Shown here: positions 39,503 to 47,873 of the stretch, one piece after another
Numbering within the stretch: position 1 is the first letter of the stretch
Layout of the letters: the number at the start of each line of letters is the position of its first letter
NCBI RefSeq assembly: GCF_003122215.1
Contig: NZ_QEYD01000010.1
Coordinates: 147,312-211,311, forward strand
Reading direction: 5' to 3'
Source: Pararhodobacter marinus
GTDB taxonomy: Bacteria > Pseudomonadota > Alphaproteobacteria > Rhodobacterales > Rhodobacteraceae
DNA: 64,000 nt
Notes under the pieces: model-generated
What the model was told of the DNA's origin: nothing
The model's input: only the letters and a program-made list of their open reading frames with translations
Databases searched by the model: none
Program-made: the position numbers and the translations under genes

Positions 39503-39817
39503 TCAGCCAAACGGCGAGAAGTCCGTGGGCAGCAGGATCTTGCTCTCCTGCGTCTCGAGCAGGGGCAGGATCTCGGTCAGGAATCGCCGCCACTCAGGTT
39601 CAGCCATGAGGGCGGCGCGCCGCCGCGCCCGGTCATCGAGGCCGTCATAGCCCCACAGATGCACGGTTTCGTTCAGCGGCCCCAGTTCGGTGACGAAATA
39701 GCCGATGAGATTGCCCAGAACGCGGCGCTGCAACGCCAGCGGGCCCGCCTGATAAAGCGCCATGAACTGCGGGATCATGCCGGGACGGAAGCGATAGGTG
39801 CGTTGTTCGACGATCAT
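39503..39817 (-). CDS. NIPSNAP family protein
   Basis: Small protein of 104 residues with the NIPSNAP/dimeric ferredoxin-like pattern: VEQRTYRFRPGMIPQFMALY at the start and LNETVHLWGYDGLDDRARRR in the middle. Its biochemical role is not established in general. AGGAG lies nine bases before the ATG. It is the second gene of a minus-strand pair with an SDR behind MarR operator 2. Confidence 0.8.
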   Translation of the reverse strand: MIVEQRTYRFRPGMIPQFMALYQAGPLALQRRVLGNLIGYFVTELGPLNETVHLWGYDGLDDRARRRAALMAEPEWRRFLTEILPLLETQESKILLPTDFSPFG

Positions 39818-39828
39818 CTTTTCGCTCC

Positions 39829-40608
39829 TCAGAAGGCACCGCGGAACAAGCCGCCGTCCAGCAACAGGTTCTGCCCCGTGATGTAACCGGCATGGGCGCT
39901 GCACAGAAAAGCGCAGGCCTTGCCGAACTCTTCCGGATCGCCCAGCCGCGCGGCGGGCACCTGCGCCTCCCAGTCGCGGGCGACCGCTTCGGTTTCCCGT
40001 CCACTGGCGGCGGCATTCGCCGCAAAGCCCTGCTGCAGCCGTTCGGTACGAAAATAGCCGGGCAGAATCTGGTTGATCGTGACACCCTTGCTGGCAACGT
40101 CGCGCGCAACACCGGCCAGAAAGGCCGTCAGACCTGCGCGCGCGCCGCTGGAGAGATCGAGACCGAAAACCGGCATCTTCACCGTCACGGAGGTGATGTT
40201 GACGATACGCCCGAATCCCCGGTCTGCCATGCCGTCAATCACCGATTGCACAAGCTGGATCGGCGTCAGCATGTTCATGCCGATGCCTTTTTCCATCGCC
40301 GACCGGTCGAGGCTTCGAAAATCCGCAAAGGGCGGACCGCCATTGTTGTTAACCAGGATATCCGGCTCGGGACAGGCGGTGAGAAGCGCATCTCGCCCCG
40401 CCTCGGTATCGAGATCGGCCACAACGGGAATCGCCGTTCCCCCGGTTTCGCGCTGCAGCGCTTCTGCCGTCGCGCCTAGCCGCACGGCATCGCGTCCGTT
40501 GATCACGACAGTCACGCCCGCGCGCATCAGCTCGGCCGCGCAGGCACGACCGAGTCCTTTTGACGAGCCGCAGACGATCGCGTTGCGCCCCTTCAAACCT
40601 AGATCCAT
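39829..40608 (-). CDS. SDR family protein lacking the Tyr-x3-Lys pair
   Basis: 259 residues with a Rossmann start, CGSSKGLGRACAAEL, the glycine-rich region VNNNGGPPF and the C-terminal GQNLLLDGG. The position of the catalytic Tyr-x3-Lys reads LSSGARAGL, so Tyr and Lys are absent, while the preceding serine (NITSVTV) remains. It belongs to an SDR subgroup with this SGARAGL pattern whose chemistry I cannot name. AGGAAAG precedes the ATG at 40608. Confidence 0.82.
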   Translation of the reverse strand: MDLGLKGRNAIVCGSSKGLGRACAAELMRAGVTVVINGRDAVRLGATAEALQRETGGTAIPVVADLDTEAGRDALLTACPEPDILVNNNGGPPFADFRSLDRSAMEKGIGMNMLTPIQLVQSVIDGMADRGFGRIVNITSVTVKMPVFGLDLSSGARAGLTAFLAGVARDVASKGVTINQILPGYFRTERLQQGFAANAAASGRETEAVARDWEAQVPAARLGDPEEFGKACAFLCSAHAGYITGQNLLLDGGLFRGAF

Positions 40609-40650
40609 GTGCTTTCCTCCCAAGATCGACACAGGGCAAAATTATAGTGT

Positions 40651-40673
40651 TTTCGATTGTATTGATATCGATA
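40651..40673. promoter_or_regulatory. Candidate MarR operator 2
   Basis: TTTCGAT - 9 bases - ATCGATA, one mismatch from the arms at 37059-37083 and similar also in the spacer. It lies between the SDR (minus) and the TRAP receptor (plus), placing both transcripts in the probable MarR regulon. Confidence 0.68.
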
Positions 40674-40761
40674 TAATATAGCATGGTGGGAGGAGTCGCA
40701 ACGAGACTCGCCACCCGGCCGGGGAGGGTCGGGTGCCATCACCACGTCCGGGGAGGAGACG

Positions 40762-41832
40762 ATGATGACATTAAAGCAAGGCGCTTTGGGCCTCGCGATG
40801 GCCGCGGGTATCGCCGGTGGCGCTGTCGCTCAGGAAAGCCACGATTTCGCGGTGGTCGGCACCTGGGGGCAGCTGGCGCATTGGATGGATCGGGAATCGG
40901 TCTTTTGGAATGAAACGTTGCCGGCCGCGTCCGACGGCCGCCTGACGGCCACGGCCCGCCCGCTGACTGAGCTTGGCATGGACGGCACCACCGTGATGCG
41001 CGAGTTGCGCTCGGGCGCGTTCGATTTCGCGCATGGCGTGTTCCTGTATGTCGCGGCCGACAGCCCGGTGATCGAGGGCGCGGATCTGGTTGGTGTTACG
41101 CCGGACCTTGCCACGTTCCGGCAGGTGATGGACGTCTACCGGCCCGTGCTTGAGGGCGAATTCCAGCGGCTGTTCAATTCCCATATCCTGATGCTCTACG
41201 CTTGGCCGCAGACGCATCTGATCTGCAACTTCCCCGAAGACACCCCCTCCGAGGTCGATCTGTCGTTCTTCGAGGGCCGGCATGTGCGCAGCTTCGGGGC
41301 CTCGGCTGACGAATTCATCACCAATTCGCTTGGCGCGGTGCCAGTCGCCGTCGCCTTCGGGGAGGTTCTGCCAAGCCTCGAACGGGGCGCGCTGGATTGC
41401 GGGGCGACCGGCGTGCTTTCGGCCTATTCTGGCAGCTGGCAACAGGGCACCACGCATGACCTGCAGGTCGCTCTGGGCTACACGGCGTCGTTCCTTGCCG
41501 TGAACAATGACACGTGGAACGCGCTGTCGGATGAGGATCGCGCACTGATCGAGGAACAGGTCGCGCTGCTGGAAGACCAGACCTGGGAAGCGACCGCACG
41601 CGAGGATGCCGAGGGTATCGCCTGTCTTTCCGACGGTCCCTGCCCACGCGGCGAGCCGGGCGGACTGCAGCAGATGACGATGACCGATGCCGGACGCGAA
41701 GCCCTCCGGGACAGTGTTGAAACCGGGGTGATCGGCGCCTGGGCTACCCGCTGCGAGGCGCGCTCTCCCGGTTGCGCGGAAGCCTGGAACGAAACGATCG
41801 GGGCCTTGCTCGGCTTCGAGGCCCGGCCCTGA
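40762..41832 (+). CDS. TRAP transporter substrate-binding protein (DctP family)
   Basis: Periplasmic receptor of 356 residues with a signal peptide (LGLAMAAGIAGGAVAQ). The family ligand region is recognisable in GRHVRSFGASADEFITNSLG with VPVAVAFGEVLPSLERGALD. Two short cysteine-containing insertions (ACLSDGPC, CEARSPGC) near the C-terminus may be disulfide loops. GGGGAGGAG precedes the ATG. It heads the TRAP-SnoaL-Rieske transcript; organic acid substrates are usual for the family. Confidence 0.88.
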   Translation: MMTLKQGALGLAMAAGIAGGAVAQESHDFAVVGTWGQLAHWMDRESVFWNETLPAASDGRLTATARPLTELGMDGTTVMRELRSGAFDFAHGVFLYVAADSPVIEGADLVGVTPDLATFRQVMDVYRPVLEGEFQRLFNSHILMLYAWPQTHLICNFPEDTPSEVDLSFFEGRHVRSFGASADEFITNSLGAVPVAVAFGEVLPSLERGALDCGATGVLSAYSGSWQQGTTHDLQVALGYTASFLAVNNDTWNALSDEDRALIEEQVALLEDQTWEATAREDAEGIACLSDGPCPRGEPGGLQQMTMTDAGREALRDSVETGVIGAWATRCEARSPGCAEAWNETIGALLGFEARP

Positions 41833-41904
41833 TTCAGCGCCGTCGGCGACACTCTGACCTGCACTGACCCGGCCCGCATCAGGGCCGGGCTCACGGAGAC
41901 CTTC

Positions 41905-42495
41905 ATGCAGAAGCTGCATTCCTTCCTGTATCGCCTGTCGCGTCTCAGCGTCTGGATCTTCGGCGCGGGCTATCTGGCGATCGCACTCGCGACGACGGCG
42001 GATGTCCTGATGCGCTGGCTTTTCTCGATCTCGACGCCGGCCGTCTACGAAGTTTCGGGCTATATTTTCGCCGTGGCGACGACATGGGGCTTCGCTTTTG
42101 TCCTGTTCGAGCGCGCGCATGTCCGTATCGACGTGGTGTATCAGGCGCTGGGGCCCCGCTTGAGGGCCTTGGCCGACCTTCTGGCGCTTCTGGCGCTGAC
42201 GCTTTTCGTGGCCGTGCTGACCTGGCGCGCGTGGCTGACGCTTGACGAAACGCTGCTGTTCGATTCGCGCGCACGGACCGCGCTGCAAACCCCGCTCTGG
42301 ATCCCGCAATCCCTGTGGCTGGCCGGGCTGGCCTATTTTCTGCTCTGCCTCGTTTTCCTGTCCACCTATGTTCTGTTGCTGATCCTGCGGGGCCGCTCGG
42401 CCGAAGTGGGTACGATTGCGGGCATTCCGCATGTCGCCCAGCACGGCGGCACCGCTCCCGGGGCCGCCGCGACGCGCGGAGGGTCCGCGCAATGA
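41905..42495 (+). CDS. TRAP transporter small permease (DctQ family)
   Basis: 196 residues with four predicted spans in the DctQ layout: an N-terminal span with TTADVLMRWLFSIS, the motif ATTWGFAFVLFERAHVRIDV and a final span LWLAGLAYFLLCLVFLSTYV. A polar tail follows. Stop overlaps the large permease start by 4 bases. Works with that permease and the DctP receptor in sodium-coupled import. Confidence 0.9.
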   Translation: MQKLHSFLYRLSRLSVWIFGAGYLAIALATTADVLMRWLFSISTPAVYEVSGYIFAVATTWGFAFVLFERAHVRIDVVYQALGPRLRALADLLALLALTLFVAVLTWRAWLTLDETLLFDSRARTALQTPLWIPQSLWLAGLAYFLLCLVFLSTYVLLLILRGRSAEVGTIAGIPHVAQHGGTAPGAAATRGGSAQ

Positions 42496-43787
42496 AAGCG
42501 ATGGGGTTCCTTGCCGGGTTGCTAGCCCTTCTGGCGCTGTCCCTGCCGGTGGCAGCGATCCTTGGCGACATTGCCATCGTCATGGACCAGTTCTGGAACA
42601 ATGGCCGGCTGCAACGCACCTTCGGCGGCTTCCTGTGGGAAAAGTCGAACCAGTATCTTCTTCTCTCCATTCCGCTCTTCGTCCTCCTGGGCGAAATCAA
42701 CCTGCGGTCGGGCATCGCGGCGCGGATGTATGACGCGGTGGCGAAGTGGATCGGGTGGCTGCCCGGCGGACTGATGCATGCCAATATCGGCGCCTCGACC
42801 ATCTTTGCCGCGACATCGGGTTCCAGTGTTGCCACTTCGGCCACGATCGGCACCGTCGCCTATCCCGAAATCGCCCGGCACGGCTATTCCGAGCCGCTGT
42901 TTCTGGGCTCGATCGCGGCGGGGGGAACTCTGGGAATCCTGATCCCGCCCTCGGTCACGCTGATCGTCTATGGTGTGCTGACGCAGACATCGGTGCCGGA
43001 GCTCTACATGGCCGGTATTGTCCCGGGCGCCTTGCTGGCGGCCCTGTTCTCGCTGACGGTGCTGGGGCTCTGCTTGTTGCGTCCGGGGCTGTCGGGCAGC
43101 CCGGTACGCGCCAGCTGGGCCGACAGGCTCCGCGCCCTGACCGATCTGGTGCCGCCGATGGTAATCTTTCTGGGCGTTATCGGGACGATCTATGCCGGGA
43201 TCGCCACGCCGACCGAGGCCGCCTCCATCGGCGTTGTTCTCTCGCTGATCCTGTCGGCGGCGAACCGGACCCTGAACAGCCGCATGTTGCTCGCCAGTTT
43301 CGAAGGAACCGTCCGTACGACCTCGATGATCATGCTCATCATTCTGGCCGCGATGATTCTGAACATCGTCGTCGGCTATTTCGGCGCGATTCAGGCGGCG
43401 ACACGGATGGTCGGCGCGCTGGGGCTCGAACCCTGGCAGCTCATGGCGCTGATCGTCGTCTTCTATCTGGTGATCGGCATGTTCATGGAAACCTTCTCGA
43501 TGATGCTGACGACGATCGGAATCGTCTTCCCGCTGGTGACTTCCGTCGGCTACGACCCGGTCTGGTTCGGTGTTGTCGTCGTGCTGCTGATGGAAGCGGC
43601 GCTGATCACGCCACCCATCGGTGTGAACCTGTTCGTCGTGCAGGGCATCCGCGCCCGGGGCGCGCCTTTCCGCGACGTCTGCATCGGCGCTGCGCCGTTC
43701 CTGGCCGCGATGCTGGCGCTGATCGTTCTTCTGATCTGGCAGCCCGGGCTTGCGACCTGGCTTCCCGATCTCTTCTACGCACAGTGA
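42492..43787 (+). CDS. TRAP transporter large permease (DctM family)
   Basis: 431 residues, about twelve spans. DctM marks are SIPLFVLLGEINLRSGIAAR and IAAGGTLGILIPPSVTLIVY, and in the C-terminal half ALITPPIGVNLFVVQGI. The ATG at 42492 lies in the DctQ stop; the longer open frame upstream is antiparallel noise of the small permease. Carries the substrate across the inner membrane. Confidence 0.93.
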   Translation: MKAMGFLAGLLALLALSLPVAAILGDIAIVMDQFWNNGRLQRTFGGFLWEKSNQYLLLSIPLFVLLGEINLRSGIAARMYDAVAKWIGWLPGGLMHANIGASTIFAATSGSSVATSATIGTVAYPEIARHGYSEPLFLGSIAAGGTLGILIPPSVTLIVYGVLTQTSVPELYMAGIVPGALLAALFSLTVLGLCLLRPGLSGSPVRASWADRLRALTDLVPPMVIFLGVIGTIYAGIATPTEAASIGVVLSLILSAANRTLNSRMLLASFEGTVRTTSMIMLIILAAMILNIVVGYFGAIQAATRMVGALGLEPWQLMALIVVFYLVIGMFMETFSMMLTTIGIVFPLVTSVGYDPVWFGVVVVLLMEAALITPPIGVNLFVVQGIRARGAPFRDVCIGAAPFLAAMLALIVLLIWQPGLATWLPDLFYAQ

Positions 43788-43795
43788 GGATTGCG

Positions 43796-44362
43796 ATGCG
43801 TGAGTCACTCGACATCGAAACCCGGCTTGCCCGCCTTGAGGCTCGCCACGAGATTTCGGAGCTGGTCACCCGTTACGCCATTGCCTGTGACGAGCGGGAC
43901 CTGGACCTGCTGGCTAGCCTGTTCACCAAGGACGCCGTCTTCGATACGCCGAACGGCTCGATGCGTGCGGAGACGCGCGAAGGGATCAGCGCGATGTTCG
44001 AACAGGTTCTGGCCGTCCGCGGCCCGGGGTTCCACTGGACCCATGATCATATCATACGCTTCACCGGCGACGATCGGGCCGCCGGCACCATTTTCGGTCA
44101 CGCCGAGACCACGCCCAACGGCAACCACAGCCTCGCAGCCCTGAAGTATGAAGACGAATACCGGATCGAAGACGGTGCATGGCGTATCGCCCACCGTGCC
44201 ATCCGGTTCTTCTATTATGTTCCGGCCGCAGAATATCCCGGTGCGTTGACACAGACGGATCGCGTCGTTCTTGGCGCGAAGCGGGTTGATGCCGATATCC
44301 CCGAACCGCTGCCCAGCTATGCCGGGTTCGAGGCCCGGCGGAACGCGGCCCGGTCCCGGTAA
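43796..44362 (+). CDS. SnoaL-like protein, possible Rieske oxygenase small-subunit relative
   Basis: 188 residues of the NTF2-like fold: EARHEISELVTRYAIACDER, LFTKDAVFDTPNG and a histidine pair in GFHWTHDHIIRFTG. The same fold is used by beta subunits of ring-hydroxylating oxygenases and by SnoaL-type cyclases. Its place eight bases after DctM and 30 before a Rieske alpha-type gene makes a subunit or partner role plausible, but not shown. Confidence 0.75.
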   Translation: MRESLDIETRLARLEARHEISELVTRYAIACDERDLDLLASLFTKDAVFDTPNGSMRAETREGISAMFEQVLAVRGPGFHWTHDHIIRFTGDDRAAGTIFGHAETTPNGNHSLAALKYEDEYRIEDGAWRIAHRAIRFFYYVPAAEYPGALTQTDRVVLGAKRVDADIPEPLPSYAGFEARRNAARSR

Positions 44363-44392
44363 CCGGCCGAACGATCTGACAGGGAGGACCCC

Positions 44393-45541
44393 ATGACACG
44401 ACCGATCGAAGAAACGATGGACCTGGCGCGCCGCGCCGTCACCCATTACGTCAACCGGACCACTGATCAGGCGCCGGATACCTATGCGCTGGATGTCTCG
44501 GCCTATACCGATCCCGACCGGTATCGGCATGAGGTGGAGCGGGTCTTCCGAGAACAGCCTCTCGCGCTTGTCTTGTCGATCGAGATTGCCACGCCGAATT
44601 CCTACCGCGCCACCGAGGTTTGCGGCACGCCTGTGATCGTCACCCGCGACGGAGAGGGCAAGGCCCATGCCTTCCTCAATGCCTGCCGTCATCGCGGCGC
44701 GCCGGTCTGCGCCGACGGTCGCGGAGAAGCGCGGCAATTCTCGTGCCCCTACCACGCCTGGGTTTATGACACCAAGGGTGCGCTGGTCAGCATGTATGGC
44801 GGCAAGACGTTCGGCGATGTCGATATCGAAAAGATGGGCCTGCGCGAATTACCCTGTGTCGAGAAGGCAGGACTGGTGTGGGTTTGCCTGACGCCGGGCA
44901 AGAGCTTCGACATTGACGAATGGCTCGGTGATTTCGCCGCCGAGCTCGAAACGCTCGATCTGGGCAACTGGTATCTCTACGATCAGCGTGATCTGCCGGG
45001 GCCGGGTTGGAAAGTGGCATGGGACGGCTACCTGGAAGCCTATCACCACAACACCCTGCACGCTGAAACGGTGGGCAAGTACACCGTCGGCAATCTGATG
45101 CTGCACGACACCTATGGTCCCCATCAACGCATTGTTTTCGGGCGGAAATCCCTCAAGGAAATTGCGCGCAAGCCTGAAACCGCCTGGGCAGACCCCTCCG
45201 AACATATCCGCCTGATCCATTCCGTGTTTCCCAACACCTCAATCTCTGGCGTGGTCGGCGATCATGCGCTGGTCAGCCAGGTGTTCCCCGGCCCCAACCC
45301 GGACAGCACGCTGACCCGCCAGTCGATCCTTTGTGCGAAGAAGCCCGAGACCGATGCCGAGAAGGCCGCCACGGAAGGGTTCAGCCAGATGACCCTCCGG
45401 GCCGTTCGGGATGAGGATTACAACATGGGCTTCCAGATCCAGAAAACGCTGAGCTCGAAAGCCAACGAAGCCTTCGTCTTCGGCCGCAATGAGCCGGCAT
45501 TGCAGCACTACCATGATTGGGTTGCGCGACTGAGCGGCTGA
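44393..45541 (+). CDS. Rieske non-heme iron oxygenase, large-subunit type
   Basis: 382 residues. Rieske ligands C98, H100, C118, H121 (CRHRG ... CPYHAW); mononuclear iron site in DGYLEAYHHNTLH with H218 and H223. It resembles ring-hydroxylating or N-dealkylating oxygenase alpha subunits; the substrate is unknown. A GGGAGGA ribosome site precedes the ATG. No reductase or ferredoxin gene is in this cluster, so electrons must come from elsewhere, perhaps the GbcB-like protein at 29.1 kb. It is the last gene before the accessory island. Confidence 0.88.
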   Translation: MTRPIEETMDLARRAVTHYVNRTTDQAPDTYALDVSAYTDPDRYRHEVERVFREQPLALVLSIEIATPNSYRATEVCGTPVIVTRDGEGKAHAFLNACRHRGAPVCADGRGEARQFSCPYHAWVYDTKGALVSMYGGKTFGDVDIEKMGLRELPCVEKAGLVWVCLTPGKSFDIDEWLGDFAAELETLDLGNWYLYDQRDLPGPGWKVAWDGYLEAYHHNTLHAETVGKYTVGNLMLHDTYGPHQRIVFGRKSLKEIARKPETAWADPSEHIRLIHSVFPNTSISGVVGDHALVSQVFPGPNPDSTLTRQSILCAKKPETDAEKAATEGFSQMTLRAVRDEDYNMGFQIQKTLSSKANEAFVFGRNEPALQHYHDWVARLSG

Positions 45542-45928
45542 CGATGTCGCGTGGTTCTCGTACTCCCTTGGAGCGTGAGCGAGAACGCGGGATGCAGGTT
45601 TGCGCCATCGGCACGGTTGATATCGGCACAGTGGCATGCGGCGATGGTGAGATCGACGCACCAGAAACGGCGGTCGGCATCGAGCGCCGGACACTCGGCG
45701 GGTGGTACGAACTCCAACGATTTACCCATGACGTTCATGAGGTGAAGGCACGTCTCGCCCCTTTCAGCACCGATCTTCCGACGGAGCACCCCGGAAGGCC
45801 CAGGAAATCATCTTGTGGCTCTTCACCCGCGCGGAGAACGGCGCGAGCGATGCATTTACGAGCGAGCGGTACGGACGCGCGACTTCATGCGAGAGGACGA
45901 GAAACCGAGCGGCGACATGGCCCCAGTA
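45542..45928. other. Island edge without a supported gene
   Basis: 387 bases between the Rieske gene and the IS256 stub. Open frames on both strands (for example minus-strand frames ending near 45508 and 45764) show no domain I know and no start signal. It may be decayed mobile DNA; I saw no tRNA fragment or clear direct repeat here. Confidence 0.5.
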
Positions 45929-46203
45929 GGGTGACGTCCCGTTTGGTGGTGTAGGTGTCGGTGGCCATCGGTTTCTCGGTAGGGTCGGGTTGCGACAACC
46001 AACCTGAACCGAGGGATAGACCCGATGACCAAACCTATGATGGACCTCCGAGCCCTGGTGGAGAAGAGCGGAGATGCCGACCTTCTGCGTGAGATGATTG
46101 GCTTTGCCGCCGAACGTCTGATGGAGCTGGAGGTTGGCGCCAAGACCAGCACCGGCTACGGTGAGAAAAGCCCTGAGCGGCTGGCACAGCGCAACGGTTA
46201 TCG
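45929..46203 (+). mobile_element. IS256-family element remnant (left end and N-terminus of transposase)
   Basis: An ATG at 46025 opens MTKPMMDLRALVEKSGDADL and runs through an IS256-type transposase N-terminus to about QRNGYRDRD near 46203, roughly 60 of about 400 residues. The 96 bases before it, starting near GGGTGACG at 45929, look like the usual left terminal region of this family. After 46203 the sequence changes to phage-like DNA. The DDE catalytic domain is gone, so the copy is dead. Confidence 0.8.
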
Positions 46204-46475
46204 TGATCGCGATCGCCGGGGAGGTCGCGCAGGCCTTTCGGGACCACGGGATCACCGCCGCGCTGATCGGCGGCACCATGGCGCTGATCGCGGCGATCAC
46301 GAGGAAGACCTTCACGAACGAGGCCCTTCTGCACCGCCCCGACCGGGACCGGATCGACCGTCAGCGCAGCGAGGATCGCAAGGCCGAGGGCGACCGTCTC
46401 GACCGGATCGAAACCGACATCCGCTCGATGCGCGACATGCTGTTCGACGCGGTCCAGCGCGGCGGATCCGCCTGA
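46204..46475 (+). pseudogene. Prophage holin-like gene, 5' end lost at the IS junction
   Basis: From the IS junction a second frame encodes a hydrophobic segment, AGEVAQAFRDHGITAALIGG with TMALIAAI, then a charged coiled tail (DRQRSEDRKAEGDRLDRIET). This fits a small phage membrane protein that precedes lysis enzymes. Its natural start is missing. An intrinsic terminator follows at 46505. Confidence 0.55.
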
Positions 46476-46504
46476 CGTGAACCCCTATTGCGACTGCCAC
46501 GTCC

Positions 46505-46528
46505 CCCGCCCCCGAAGGCGGGTTTTTT
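46505..46528 (+). terminator. Intrinsic terminator
   Basis: CCCGCC (46505-46510), loop CCCGAA, GGCGGG (46517-46522) and TTTTTT (46523-46528). Confidence 0.85.
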
Positions 46529-46543
46529 CATTTGGATGATCCT

Positions 46544-47215
46544 ATGCCGACCCTGACCTACCCCCACTGGCGCGAAGCGCCCGCGAACACCTGGCGCTGG
46601 CCGGACTTCTCGGCCACCGAGATCGCTGCCGTGGCACCGGCGCGATCAAGATCAACACCGAGGCGATGGACAAGCTGCAGGCCTTGCGCGACCGCCTCGG
46701 CAAGCCGCTGATCGTGCGGTCGGCCTATCGCAGTCCGGAGCACAACCGCGCCGTCGGCGGGGCCCCGGGCTCGAAGCACATGCAGGGGACCGCTTTCGAC
46801 ATCGCCATGTCGAACCACGATCCCGCGGCTTTCGAGGCGGCGGCGCGAGCGGTCGGGTTCCTGGGGTTTGGATACTATCCCCGCTCCGGCTTCATGCCCA
46901 TCGACCTTGGCCCCGCCCGGCCCTGGGGCGATGCCTTCCCGGCCCGGCCCGTGCCCTTCGCTCCGGAACTACCGCCCGCGCGCGAAGTCCTGTCGGAAAG
47001 CCGCACCCTGCGCGGTGGGGGTGCGGCTGGGAATGCCACTGTCGGCGCGGCCGGGGTGGAGTGCTACAGGACGTCCTCGCCGAAACCCAGTCCACGATCC
47101 AGCCACTGGTGCCGTATCTCGACACTTTGCGCTGGGTGCTGATCGCCATCGCCCTGATCGGCATCGCCGTCACCATCCACGCCCGGCTGGACGACTGGAA
47201 GAGGGCCAGCGGTGA
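46544..47215 (+). pseudogene. Prophage M15-type peptidase (endolysin), frameshifted
   Basis: The ATG at 46544 opens MPTLTYPHWREAPANTWRWP; the reading then has to shift near 46630 (one base missing before a Cys-Arg-Gly-Thr-Gly stretch) to continue as an M15 D-Ala-D-Ala carboxypeptidase fold with SAYRSPEHNRAVGG, GSKHMQGTAFDIAMS and GFMPIDLGPARPW. A second shift near 47065 is needed for the C-terminal anchor TLRWVLIAIALIGIAVTI. In the intact family these parts form one murein-cleaving protein of the prophage lysis cassette. With two shifts it should be inactive unless the read is in error. Confidence 0.75.
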
Positions 47216-47406
47216 TGGGTTGGCTCCTCACCCATGGCCCGGCGCGGAAAGCGCGCCGCGCCGGTGAACGCGCTGGGCGCGCCGCCGAAGGGTTGGACAA
47301 CCGAGAGAGAAACGATGCGATCCACCGCCAGATGCTCGACGCTGCCGCCCGCCGCCCTCCTGATTGCGATGCTCTGGCTGACCGGCTGCGCGATGGCAGG
47401 TTCTGA
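47215..47406 (+). CDS. Small prophage protein at the inner-spanin position
   Basis: 63-residue frame starting MGWLLTHGPARKARRAGERA. It follows the peptidase and contains the spanin-like lipoprotein start within it in another frame, which is the place of an Rz inner spanin. The expected membrane span is not evident, so it may be a decayed version. Uncertain. Confidence 0.4.
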   Translation: MGWLLTHGPARKARRAGERAGRAAEGLDNRERNDAIHRQMLDAAARRPPDCDALADRLRDGRF

Positions 47407-47560
47407 CGCCCGCGCGCCGTGCCCGCCCATGGTTGAATACACCAGCGCCGAACAAGCGCGCGCCGCCGACGAGGTCGAAGCGCTGCCGCAAGGGGCCGTC
47501 ATCGTCAGGATGCTCGCCGACTACGCCGTGTTGCGCGATCAGGCGCGGGCGTGCCGGTGA
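47315..47560 (+). CDS. Rz1-like outer-membrane spanin lipoprotein
   Basis: 81 residues with a lipoprotein signal peptide ending in the lipobox LTGC (about residues 21-24) and a short periplasmic domain containing CPPMVEYTSAEQARAADEVE and RMLADYAVLRDQARAC. This matches the small lipoprotein that ends rhodobacterial prophage lysis cassettes. It is partly nested, out of frame, in the preceding small gene, the classical Rz/Rz1 arrangement. Confidence 0.6.
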   Translation: MRSTARCSTLPPAALLIAMLWLTGCAMAGSDARAPCPPMVEYTSAEQARAADEVEALPQGAVIVRMLADYAVLRDQARACR

Positions 47561-47873
47561 AAGCTGTTCCAAACAGCTGAGCGAATGCGACTCCGTCTGC
47601 TCAGAGGATTCGGGTTCCGGTGGAACGAGAAATTTAAGGGCTTCGCCATGATGAACGAGCGCATTCACCTTCGGCGGCGAATGCGCCCGCTTGTTTCAAT
47701 GGCCGGACACCGACCATTGGGCCGGTGAAAACTCAATCCAGCCTGGCGGGCTCCGCGCGGGTTCGCCGCCATCCCCGCCACCGCACTTGATCCGGCCCTC
47801 TGTCCGGCGCCTCCTGCGGTCCCCGCGCTTTCGGGTCCAGGTCCCCATCGTCGAAAGAAGGACAGTTGCCGAA
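47561..47873. other. Non-coding junction
   Basis: 313 bases between the prophage remnant and the RepB-like gene stop. No domain, terminator with T-run or repeat is evident. It is probably the boundary between the prophage remnant and the recombinase module. Confidence 0.5.

Noticed and set aside
45508..45789. A 93-codon minus-strand frame at the island edge
   Set aside because: Protein-like in places but no homology I can name and no start signal; reported only as unassigned gap.
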